The notes below the pieces were generated by a model. That model searched no databases. It worked only from the letters and a program-made list of their open reading frames with translations, and had not been told where the DNA came from. Of a DNA stretch of 5,207 nt, positions 1 to 5,143 are shown piece after piece (the first letter of the stretch is position 1; each line of letters starts with the position of its first letter). The translations under genes and the position numbers were made by a program. Source of the stretch: an uncultured Bifidobacterium sp. (GTDB lineage Bacteria > Actinomycetota > Actinomycetes > Actinomycetales > Bifidobacteriaceae); assembly GCA_937874315.1 (NCBI GenBank), contig CALNAE010000274.1, positions 1-5,207 on the forward strand, written 5' to 3'.

Positions 1-19
1 GAGGCCGATGCGCGCGTGA

Positions 20-50
20 TTGCCCGGCCGTACCGCGGTCTTTCTATACT
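20..50 (+). promoter_or_regulatory. Possible sigma-70-type promoter of the DHOD-like gene
   Basis: TATACT at 45-50 differs from the -10 consensus at one base. TTGCCC at 20-25 matches the -35 consensus at four of six positions. The 19-bp spacer is longer than ideal. A start point near 57 would leave a short leader before the ATG at 75. This is a match by eye only, and the region could equally be the tail of an upstream transcript. Confidence 0.3.
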
Positions 51-63
51 GGTGAAAAACACC

Positions 64-70
64 GAGGGAG
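64..70 (+). promoter_or_regulatory. Ribosome binding site deciding the start of the DHOD-like gene
   Basis: The purine run GAGGGAG lies four bases before the ATG at 75. The frame stays open to the left window edge, but codons 3-74 contain no ATG, GTG or TTG, so the ATG at 75 is the only start visible in the window and it carries a Shine-Dalgarno sequence. Confidence 0.6.
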
Positions 71-74
71 AACG

Positions 75-1175
75 ATGGACCGCGATTCGCAAAGTTTCTA
101 CGATGTACACCGCACCTATGAAGACAATTACCGGCAGGGACCATTCGGCTCCTTTGCTCAGGCGCCGGAGACCGGCGTCGTGGATCGTTCGGCTCGGCCG
201 CAGGAACGTTTTCTCGGTATCCCACTAAATCTGCCCTTTGGCATCCCGGCGGGCCCGTTGCTTAACTCTCGGTTCACTACGGCCGCGTTCCGCCTCGGTT
301 TCGACATGGCCGTGTATAAAACGGTGCGTTCCCATGCGTGGGCGTGCAATCCCTTCCCCAACGTGCTCGCCGTGCACCCCGCCTCACCCGACGGCATGCT
401 CAGGCCGGGTGATCCTGAATTGGATCGAGGGGTGCTTGCCGACAATCGTTTCACGCAGCCGCTATCCATCTCCAACTCCTTCGGCGTCCCCTCGCGTGAC
501 CCCGATGAGTGGCAGCCCGACATGCGTCACGCCATCGAAGCCGCGGGTCCGGGGCAGCTGCTCGTCCCCAGCTTCCAAGGCTCCAGGCGCACGGGAATGA
601 ACACCGCGGGGTACATCGCCGACCACGTTGCCGCTGCGAGGCTGGTGGCCGAGACCGGCGCGCGTCTGATGGAGATGAATACCAGCTGCCCCAATGAGGG
701 GCATAACCGGTTGCTGTGCAACGATCCGGCGCTGGTGGGTGAGATCGCCGAGGCCGTGAAGAACGAAATCGGCGACCTGCCTCTCATCGTGAAGCTGGCA
801 TATATGCCGACGCAGGAGGAACTTGAGCGCATGGTGGCGCAGACGGCTGCGCGTGGCTTGGTCCAGGGATTCGCCGCCATCAATACGATTTCTACGAAAC
901 TCGTTGACGCGCAAGGCGGACAGGCATTGCCGGGCGAGGGTCGTGAGCGTAGCGGGGTCTGCGGCGCCGCGATTCGCGAATCGGGGCTGGACATGGTACG
1001 CAGGCTATCCGCGTTGCGCAGTGACCGGCATCTTGATTTCGTCATAGTAGGCGTCGGCGGCGTGGCTTCGCCGGCCGACTATCATGCCTATCGCGATGCC
1101 GGTGCCGATGCGGTGATGAGCGCGACGGGGGCCATGTGGAATCCGTCGTTGGCCCGACAGATCAAGTCTGAGTGA
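75..1175 (+). CDS. Dihydroorotate dehydrogenase-like FMN flavoprotein (class 1-type active site)
   Basis: A 366-residue TIM-barrel flavoprotein of the dihydroorotate dehydrogenase (DHOD) family, whose members oxidise dihydroorotate to orotate in pyrimidine synthesis using FMN. Visible signatures are K82 (YKT), NSFG at 134-137, NTSCPN at 202-207 with the class 1 catalytic Cys at 205, K240 in IVKL, N270 in AINT, SG at 293-294, and the FMN-phosphate loops GVGGV (326-330) and SATGA (349-353). By eye these match K43, N67, N127, C130, N132, K164 and N193 of Lactococcus DHODA, so the orotate-contacting Asn set seems intact. It is longer than class 1A enzymes (about 311 residues). There is an N-terminal extension of about 39 residues and about 28 extra residues between K82 and N134, rich in Pro and Gly. 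No pyrimidine gene adjoins it within the window, so the substrate is inferred and another dihydropyrimidine-type substrate is possible. No signal peptide or membrane anchor is seen, so it should be cytosolic. The family call is firm; the exact reaction is not. Confidence 0.85.
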   Translation: MDRDSQSFYDVHRTYEDNYRQGPFGSFAQAPETGVVDRSARPQERFLGIPLNLPFGIPAGPLLNSRFTTAAFRLGFDMAVYKTVRSHAWACNPFPNVLAVHPASPDGMLRPGDPELDRGVLADNRFTQPLSISNSFGVPSRDPDEWQPDMRHAIEAAGPGQLLVPSFQGSRRTGMNTAGYIADHVAAARLVAETGARLMEMNTSCPNEGHNRLLCNDPALVGEIAEAVKNEIGDLPLIVKLAYMPTQEELERMVAQTAARGLVQGFAAINTISTKLVDAQGGQALPGEGRERSGVCGAAIRESGLDMVRRLSALRSDRHLDFVIVGVGGVASPADYHAYRDAGADAVMSATGAMWNPSLARQIKSE

Positions 1176-1195
1176 TTGTGGCCGTGAGGTCAATC
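1174..1195 (+). terminator. Weak stem-loop at the 3' end of the DHOD-like gene
   Basis: GATTG (1174-1178) pairs with CAATC (1191-1195). After a two-base bulge, GCC pairs with GGT (one G-U), closing a GTGA tetraloop. The stem overlaps the TGA stop. No T-tract follows, so it is not a canonical intrinsic terminator and may be chance. Confidence 0.2.
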
Positions 1196-1423
1196 GCCGA
1201 TGTGGAGCAGGGTGTGGGATCTGTGCGTATACTCACGCAACTTTGCATAATCGATTGCTCGGCCACGCTCGTGTCGCGTGTCGCATATCCGTGAGGCCGT
1301 TGGACTGATCGCTCGCCGCCTTGTCGAAGATCAAGCGTGAAGGAACGGTGAGTGGGTTTAGGCTTCGGGCTCATTTTGATAACCGCGATGCCAAGCTTGT
1401 GGCAGACTGAAAAATGCACGGGG

Positions 1424-1437
1424 TGATCATGTGGTCA
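1424..1437. promoter_or_regulatory. Imperfect palindrome, possible operator before murA
   Basis: TGATCATGTGGTCA reads as TGAnCAnnTGnTCA on both strands, so 10 of 14 positions are symmetric. It ends 34 bp before the murA start codon. The size and placement suit a dimeric regulator site, but one short palindrome in 300 bp is weak evidence. Confidence 0.2.
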
Positions 1438-1461
1438 TAGATGTGCTGAAGAACGCTGAAA

Positions 1462-1466
1462 GAGGA
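1462..1466 (+). promoter_or_regulatory. Ribosome binding site of murA
   Basis: GAGGA lies five bases before the GTG at 1472. It selects that GTG as the start, and the distance from the start to the GAKN motif fits the MurA family. Confidence 0.6.
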
Positions 1467-1471
1467 CTTGA

Positions 1472-2797
1472 GTGACTAAGGATACGGAAGATGTGTTGCA
1501 TGTCGTCGGTGGCAAACCGCTGAACGGCACGATCAAGGTTCGCGGAGCCAAGAACTTCGTCAGTAAGGCCATGGTCGCCGCACTGTTGGCGCCAGGGGTC
1601 TCGGTGCTGAAGAACGTTCCCGAAATCCGAGATGTTCACGTGGTGTCGGATCTCCTGCGGTTGCATGGCGTCGATGTCGATGTGAACGGAGACAAAGGCA
1701 TCGTTACGATAGACGCGACTCACGTCCGACTCGCCGACGTCGCCGACGTCGACACGCTGTCGGGCTCGTCGCGAATTCCGATTTTGTTCTCCGGCCCGCT
1801 GCTGCATCGCTTGGGCGAGGCTTTCATCCCGCAACTCGGAGGGTGCAACATCGGAGGTCGGCCTATTGACTTCCATTTGGAAACCCTGCGCAAGCTTGGT
1901 GCGGACGTCGACAAGGAACATCAGGACGGCATTCACATCACGGCACCGAACGGGCTGCATGGTGCCAAGATCCGGCTGCCGTATCCTTCCGTCGGGGCGA
2001 CGGAACAGACGCTCCTGGCCGCGGTGCTCGCCGAGGGGAAAACCGAGCTCTCCGGCGCGGCGACCGAGCCCGAGATCATGGATCTCGTGGCCGTGTTGCA
2101 GAAGATGGGTGCACTGATTTCGGTTGACGTCGATCGTACGTTCCGCATCGAAGGCGTCAAGGAACTCAAGGGCTACACACACACCTCGCTGACGGATCGC
2201 ATCGAGGCGGCGTCGTGGGCCTCGGCCGCGCTCGCAACACACGGCGATATTTTCGTCAAGGGTGCCACGCAGCCCGATATGATGACGTTCCTCAATGTGT
2301 TCCGCAAAATCGGTGGGGAATTCGACATCACCGATCGTGGTATTCGTTTCTGGCACCCGGGTGGGAACCTCAAACCGGTGGCCATTGAAACCGATGTTCA
2401 TCCCGGATTCATGACCGATTGGCAGCAGCCTTTGGTTGTGGCGCTGACTCAGGCCAACGGCCTGTCCATCGTGCACGAAACGGTGTACGAGAACCGTTTC
2501 GGCTTCACCAAGCCGTTGGTCCAGATGGGGGCAACCATTCAGCTTTACCGTGAATGCCTCGGGTCGTTGCCATGCCGTTTCCAGCAGCGCAACTACAAGC
2601 ATTCGGCGGTGATCTTCGGGCCGACGCCGCTGCATGGCAGGGATATCGATGTGCCGGATCTGCGTGGTGGGTTCAGCCATTTGATCGCGGCTCTGACGGC
2701 ATCGGGACCATCCGATGTGTATGGCATCAGCCTCATCGACCGCGGCTACGCCGACTTCCGTGGCAAGCTCGAGGCCTTGGGCGCCGAGATCAGCTGA
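1472..2797 (+). CDS. murA: UDP-N-acetylglucosamine 1-carboxyvinyltransferase (MurA)
   Basis: A 441-residue cytosolic enzyme that transfers enolpyruvate from phosphoenolpyruvate to UDP-GlcNAc, the first committed step of peptidoglycan synthesis. The GTG start carries a Shine-Dalgarno. GAKN at 25-28 holds the UDP-GlcNAc-contacting Lys27 and Asn28. GGCNIGGRPID (123-133) carries the catalytic loop with Cys125 and Arg130, equivalent to E. coli Cys115 and Arg120. TDWQ at 315-318 supplies Asp316 (E. coli Asp305). DLRGG (396-400) and DRGY (423-426) supply Arg398 and Arg424 (E. coli Arg371 and Arg397). It is longer than the 419-residue E. coli enzyme, partly from about 16 extra residues between MGA and DLR (around 354-395), a form I associate with actinobacterial MurA. 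Because Cys125 is kept, the fosfomycin target residue is present, unlike mycobacteria, which have Asp there. It is followed by a convergent gene, so its transcript probably ends within 2798-2991. Confidence 0.96.
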   Translation: MTKDTEDVLHVVGGKPLNGTIKVRGAKNFVSKAMVAALLAPGVSVLKNVPEIRDVHVVSDLLRLHGVDVDVNGDKGIVTIDATHVRLADVADVDTLSGSSRIPILFSGPLLHRLGEAFIPQLGGCNIGGRPIDFHLETLRKLGADVDKEHQDGIHITAPNGLHGAKIRLPYPSVGATEQTLLAAVLAEGKTELSGAATEPEIMDLVAVLQKMGALISVDVDRTFRIEGVKELKGYTHTSLTDRIEAASWASAALATHGDIFVKGATQPDMMTFLNVFRKIGGEFDITDRGIRFWHPGGNLKPVAIETDVHPGFMTDWQQPLVVALTQANGLSIVHETVYENRFGFTKPLVQMGATIQLYRECLGSLPCRFQQRNYKHSAVIFGPTPLHGRDIDVPDLRGGFSHLIAALTASGPSDVYGISLIDRGYADFRGKLEALGAEIS

Positions 2798-2828
2798 GGA
2801 TAAGAGGACAAGAGGTAAGAGGATAAGA
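2796..2828 (+). repeat. Purine-rich short-repeat tract after murA
   Basis: The tract overlaps the murA stop and carries AAGAGG three times (2802, 2810, 2817). The decamer GAGGATAAGA occurs exactly twice (2796-2805 and 2819-2828). It looks like a string of Shine-Dalgarno words, but no start codon with a plausible frame follows within range. It may be slippage debris or part of the murA 3' untranslated region. Confidence 0.5.
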
Positions 2829-2873
2829 CTGAATTTTCTCTCTGCCGGTGTTGCCGTTCATTCTGCCGGTGGC

Positions 2874-2902
2874 GTCGTGACGTCGTATCGCACTGTCACG
2901 GC
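2874..2902. terminator. Hairpin in the murA/tag convergent junction
   Basis: GTCGTGAC (2874-2881) pairs with GTCACGGC (2895-2902), giving eight base pairs including one G-U and a 13-base loop. It lies 77 bp after the murA stop. No T-tract follows on either strand, so a terminator role is only a suggestion based on position. Confidence 0.3.
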
Positions 2903-2919
2903 CGATGCTCGCCCCCACT

Positions 2920-2947
2920 CGGCGTCAACCGCAGCGGTGGCGTGTTA
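2920..2947. repeat. 28-bp direct repeat, copy 1 (echo of the tag 3' end)
   Basis: It matches 2987-3014 at 24 of 28 positions. Read on the minus strand it encodes L-T-R-H-R-C-G-stop, against L-T-R-A-R-C-D-stop in tag itself, so the frame and TGA stop are preserved. It is probably a partial duplication of the tag 3' end, with about 39 bp between the copies. Confidence 0.65.
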
Positions 2948-2960
2948 GCAGAACGGCACG

Positions 2961-2990
2961 GCCGGGGCGATTGGCGGCAGCGCGCCCGGC
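2961..2990. terminator. GC-rich hairpin immediately downstream of tag
   Basis: GCCGGG (2961-2966) pairs with CCCGGC (2985-2990). With one bulged base, CG/CG adds two more pairs inside. It starts one base beyond the tag stop on the minus strand. No T-run follows on that strand, so if it ends transcription it would need a factor or act weakly. Confidence 0.35.
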
Positions 2991-3014
2991 GTCAATCGCA
3001 GCGAGCGCGTGTTA
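2987..3014. repeat. 28-bp direct repeat, copy 2 (includes the tag stop codon)
   Basis: Partner of 2920-2947, with four mismatches. It contains the last seven codons and the TGA stop of tag on the minus strand (stop at 2992-2994), and its outer end merges with the hairpin at 2961-2990. Confidence 0.65.
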
Positions 3015-3900
3015 ATGCCAAATGCCGGCGTGGGTACTGTCGTGTCTGGGAGAGGAAACATCGACGTTCATGGTCGTTGACCATGCCGCTGGCCTGCAGA
3101 AACGAGTAAATGACCACCGGTCCGGTGAAGTGGAAACCGTCATGTCGCATGGTACGTCCTATCGCCGAGGATAACTCGGTGGACGCAGGTAGGTCATGAT
3201 GCGCCTGAATGTCGTGGCGCTGTTGCTGATCGTTCATGAAGCCCCACACGTATTCGCCGAACGAACGTCCTGCGCGTTCGATGCTGACGACGGCCTTAGC
3301 GTTGCCGATGATGGCTTCGATCTTGCGCCGGTTGCGAATGATGTCCGCATTGCACAATAATTGCGGAACCTCGTCGTCCATCGTTGCCACCCGGTGATAA
3401 TCGAAACCGTGGAACGCCTTGCGCAATGCGAGTCGCTTGTGGAGCACGGTGCTCCAACTCAGCCCAGCCTGCATGATCTCCAACGACAACAGCTCGAACA
3501 ATCCGGTGTCATCGTGACAGGGCAGCCCCCACTCGGTATCGTGATAGGCGCGCATGCTGTCATCGGGGGTGTCGGCCCATGAGCAGCGCGGGAGATCGCC
3601 CGGGAGCGCTAATCGCGGCGCGGGCGCATGAGGGGCGTTGGCACCCGTGTGTCTCAGGCCAGTTTCATTGGATGAAAATGTCTGAGTGTTCTGACTGCCG
3701 TGTTTGGGCTGTTTGGCCTGGTTGTTCTGATCGGCTTGGTTGGGCTGATTGGTTTGGTTGTTCTGGTTGTTCTGATCGGCTTGGTTGGCCTGAGCGTTTT
3801 GATTGCTGTGTTTGGCCTGGTCGGTTTGGTTGGGCTGGTCGGTTTGGTTGTTCTGTACGGTCTGAATGTTCCGTTCGGATTGTTCGGCCTGATCGGTCAT
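2992..3900 (-). CDS. tag: DNA-3-methyladenine glycosylase I (Tag) with a Gln-periodic N-terminal tail
   Basis: The protein has 302 residues from the ATG at 3900; E. coli Tag has 187. Tag removes 3-methyladenine from DNA in base excision repair. The catalytic domain starts near residue 104. It shows CSW (Cys106), YHDTEWG (His120), LEIMQAGLSW (Glu141 equals E. coli catalytic Glu38), IIRNRRKI, and NDHERRC with His277 and Cys281. Cys106, His120, His277 and Cys281 recreate the E. coli zinc-snap set, so the enzyme should be functional. Residues 2-73 are 24 tripeptides x-x-Q. Gln sits in 21 of 24 third positions, and 37 of the 72 residues are Asn or Gln. A Pro/Ala-rich linker follows. No in-frame ATG, GTG or TTG lies between the tail and Cys106, so the tail appears to be translated. 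The ATG at 3900 is preferred over the one at 3921 because AGGAAG lies nine bases upstream and the repeat begins in the very next codon. A role for the tail is unknown. Confidence 0.92.
   Translation of the reverse strand: MTDQAEQSERNIQTVQNNQTDQPNQTDQAKHSNQNAQANQADQNNQNNQTNQPNQADQNNQAKQPKHGSQNTQTFSSNETGLRHTGANAPHAPAPRLALPGDLPRCSWADTPDDSMRAYHDTEWGLPCHDDTGLFELLSLEIMQAGLSWSTVLHKRLALRKAFHGFDYHRVATMDDEVPQLLCNADIIRNRRKIEAIIGNAKAVVSIERAGRSFGEYVWGFMNDQQQRHDIQAHHDLPASTELSSAIGRTMRHDGFHFTGPVVIYSFLQASGMVNDHERRCFLSQTRQYPRRHLALTRARCD
3682..3897. repeat. 24-unit, 9-bp degenerate tandem array inside tag
   Basis: The 216 bp divide into 24 nonamers of general form YTGRTYGKY on the plus strand (for example CTGATCGGC, TTGGTTGTT). 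On the minus strand each unit is xxx-xxx-CAG or CAA. The array abuts the tag ATG (3898-3900) with no spare base. Units 5-7 (3718-3744) and 10-12 (3763-3789) agree at 26 of 27 positions, showing a 45-bp higher-order duplication. Departures from Gln are single-base changes to Arg or His (residues 10, 31, 67). Because the unit is a multiple of three, copy-number change would keep the frame. Confidence 0.92.
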
Positions 3901-3909
3901 ATTGAACGT

Positions 3910-3915
3910 CTTCCT
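3910..3915 (-). promoter_or_regulatory. Ribosome binding site deciding the tag start
   Basis: On the minus strand AGGAAG, within AGAAGGAAG, lies nine bases before the ATG at 3900. The upstream in-frame ATG at 3921 has no purine tract in front of it. This selects the inner start and the 302-residue protein. Confidence 0.6.
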
Positions 3916-3960
3916 TCTCATGCGAATCGCGTGATTGATGTGGTGTGAATCGGCGGGGAT

Positions 3961-4050
3961 GCGCTATGTTGTTGTATGTCGTTGTATGTTGCTCCATATT
4001 GGCATGCATTGGTGTGCATTCGATGTGTATTGGTGCATATTGGCGTGTGC
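3961..4050. repeat. Tract of about nine degenerate 10-bp repeats upstream of tag
   Basis: The tract reads as consecutive decamers, for example GTTGTATGTC then GTTGTATGTT (3971-3990), and ATTGGCATGC, ATTGGTGTGC, an 11-base ATTCGATGTGT, ATTGGTGCAT and ATTGGCGTGTGC (3998-4050). On the minus strand the unit is roughly AAYATRYRNC. The period equals about one DNA helical turn. It ends about 60 bp before the tag start codon, in the zone where a promoter would be expected. Confidence 0.65.
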
Positions 4051-4071
4051 GGAGAGCATTTGCTCGTTGAC

Positions 4072-4100
4072 TGGGCGTTTTTTCGCTTCAGTGGGCGTTT
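4072..4100. repeat. Short direct repeat TGGGCGTTT
   Basis: TGGGCGTTT occurs at 4072-4080 and again at 4092-4100, 20 bp apart. The second copy is part of the left arm of the inverted repeat at 4084-4223. The first is followed by a T-run (4078-4083). Confidence 0.5.
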
Positions 4101-4223
4101 CGCAAAGTAGACTCGAAAATCTCTATCCTTAGAATCGTTGAAATTCCGGTCTTCTTGAATACGACCGGTCAACTGGGCACCCTGACTACTGCTGTGCGCA
4201 AGGAGAAAACGCCCACTAAAGCG
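4084..4223. repeat. 140-bp element bounded by 17-bp inverted repeats
   Basis: The left arm (4084-4100) and right arm (4207-4223) are reverse complements at 16 of 17 positions; the shared core is AAACGCCCACT. Inside, AGTAG (4106-4110) pairs with CTACT (4186-4190), and CCGGTC (4146-4151) pairs with GACCGG (4163-4168), so the segment can fold as one nested hairpin. It could be a MITE-like non-autonomous element, a structured RNA, or two operators. No clear target-site duplication flanks it, and it contains no supported ORF. No T-tract follows the stem on either strand, which argues against a simple terminator. Confidence 0.65.
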
Positions 4224-4258
4224 CGGCGAACCGTTCAGCTCCTTCCTTGAGTTCCTCA

Positions 4259-5143
4259 TCAGGCATGCGCCCCCTGATCCCGTGCATCGTGAATGGCATG
4301 AATCACCATACGTATGAATCGGTCGATATGGTAGGAAGACCGCATGTCTTGTTTGGTGGCGACGAGCACTCTCCAATGCAAATCTTGGAGGCGATTGCGC
4401 TTAAACGCGTCATAGCGCCAGCGCTGTTTGTCATAATGATATTCGCCGTCGTATTCAATGGCGACGCGTTCCGGCGCATATGCCATGTCGACTCGCATCG
4501 TTGATCCATCGGCTTCGTCGAAGATCGGATGGTTCACGGTCGGAGCCCGAAGACCATGCTCAAGAAGTTTCAGCCGCAGCACGGTTTCTTGAGGTGAGTC
4601 GGTGCCATCCATGCTGAGTTTGAGCGCAGCCCTGCATCGGGGAGCGCCGGCGAATCGGCCCAGACCGTGGATGTAGTCGGATAATCGTTGATGTGTGGTT
4701 TGGCGGAGCTGAGGGTGATGACAGGTCAACCAGTCCATGGCAATGACCAATGAGTCGAGATCGGTAAACCGTGCGATTTGGCAGATCGCCTGTTCGACCG
4801 ATACTGCGAGTATCAGATCATCCACGAAGGAATGGGTCATCTCACCGTGCCAGCAATGCTCTGTGATGCCAGTGATATGTGATTTCTTGGTATCGGAATC
4901 TACGGTGATGTGCAGTGCCGCGGTGTCGAGCGAAGTGCGCATTACCGCCCGTAAACCGTGAAGCTGCAGAGCGGTGAGATGGCTGAAAATAAGTTGACGT
5001 TTGCTTTTGATCGCGGCGGCTCGACAACGGTTCTGAACCTCCATGGATTGTTGCTGCGCCTCGGTCATGGTGAAAAACGAGGTCGCGCCGTGCAATGTCA
5101 TAGCTGCACGGTAGCGCGGCGCATCGTATTGCACTGTGGCCAA
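4259..5143 (-). CDS. AbiEi-like N-terminus plus DUF559/Vsr-like nuclease-domain protein
   Basis: The 294 residues resemble the actinobacterial family often named type IV toxin-antitoxin AbiEi-family or DUF559 endonuclease-domain protein. The N-terminal half has a segment like the AbiEi DNA-binding region (IFSHLTALQLHGL, 52-64), then a beta-rich middle and a helical stretch around VSVEQAICQIARF. The C-terminal domain (about 183-265) has a PD-(D/E)xK/Vsr-like pattern: Glu186 in SPQE, Asp219 in RVDMAY, Glu230 and Asp232 in AIEYDG, His236, and the closing WRVLVATKQD strand. The active-site set seems complete, so nuclease activity is plausible but unproven. No signal peptide or membrane segment is visible. 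The start is uncertain: TTG at 5143 has no Shine-Dalgarno, nor do the internal ATGs (codons 15, 26, 34), and the frame stays open to position 5207, so the true start may lie outside the window. It looks less GC-rich than murA. No toxin partner is visible, so an antitoxin role is not supported here. Confidence 0.75.
   Translation of the reverse strand: MATVQYDAPRYRAAMTLHGATSFFTMTEAQQQSMEVQNRCRAAAIKSKRQLIFSHLTALQLHGLRAVMRTSLDTAALHITVDSDTKKSHITGITEHCWHGEMTHSFVDDLILAVSVEQAICQIARFTDLDSLVIAMDWLTCHHPQLRQTTHQRLSDYIHGLGRFAGAPRCRAALKLSMDGTDSPQETVLRLKLLEHGLRAPTVNHPIFDEADGSTMRVDMAYAPERVAIEYDGEYHYDKQRWRYDAFKRNRLQDLHWRVLVATKQDMRSSYHIDRFIRMVIHAIHDARDQGAHA

Larger units (their letters stand above)
1176..1471. 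other. Intergenic region before murA, no supported gene
   Basis: These 296 bp lack a convincing gene. The one sizeable minus-strand frame has a GTG start without a Shine-Dalgarno and unremarkable composition. Possible -10-like words are TATACT (1228-1233) and CATAAT (1246-1251), but neither has a good -35 at the right distance. TTGATA at 1376-1381 is -35-like without a matching -10. An imperfect palindrome lies at 1424-1437. A murA promoter probably sits here, but I cannot place it. Confidence 0.5.
3901..4258. other. Intergenic region between tag and the DUF559 gene, repeat-filled
   Basis: No believable gene occupies these 358 bp. Frames on both strands lack ribosome binding sites and have compositions dictated by repeats. 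From tag outward the region holds the tag ribosome binding site, a 10-bp-period tract (3961-4050) and a 140-bp inverted-repeat element (4084-4223). It is visibly more AT-rich than the flanking genes. A tag promoter should be here on the minus strand, but I could not place one securely. Confidence 0.6.

Noticed and set aside
16..228. Plus-strand 70-codon frame at the left edge overlapping the DHOD-like gene
   Set aside because: It overlaps the conserved gene in another frame, has no ribosome binding site and an Arg-rich composition typical of shadow frames.
1162..1419. Minus-strand 85-codon frame in the gap before murA
   Set aside because: GTG start with no Shine-Dalgarno, overlap with the end of the DHOD-like gene and no recognisable motif.
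1427..2680. 417-codon minus-strand open frame opposite murA
   Set aside because: It lies wholly opposite a strongly conserved MurA; long antisense frames are common in high-GC genes, and the translation has no recognisable domain.
2715..2948. Plus-strand 77-codon frame after murA, preceded by the purine-rich tract
   Set aside because: Its start lies inside murA, and no ATG, GTG or TTG lies in frame at a suitable distance after the purine tract. The first later start (GTG at 2878) is too far away.
3700..3948. Plus-strand frame across the nonamer array encoding a very hydrophobic Leu/Val/Gly-rich 82-residue peptide
   Set aside because: It is the antisense reading of the Gln-rich array, starts at GTG without a ribosome binding site, and its hydrophobicity follows from the complement of CAG/AAC-type codons. 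The tag reading is anchored by a conserved enzyme domain.
3682..4223. CRISPR array
   Set aside because: The repeats are only 9-10 bp, contiguous without spacers, and no cas gene is present.
4202..4223. Intrinsic terminator of the DUF559 gene based on the AGTGGGCGTTTT word
   Set aside because: Its complementary arm is 106 bp away and not adjacent, and no T-tract follows the full stem on the minus strand.
3918..4376. Minus-strand 152-codon frame linking the DUF559 gene and tag
   Set aside because: It overlaps both real genes in another frame and its middle is dictated by the decamer repeats; no ribosome binding site was seen.
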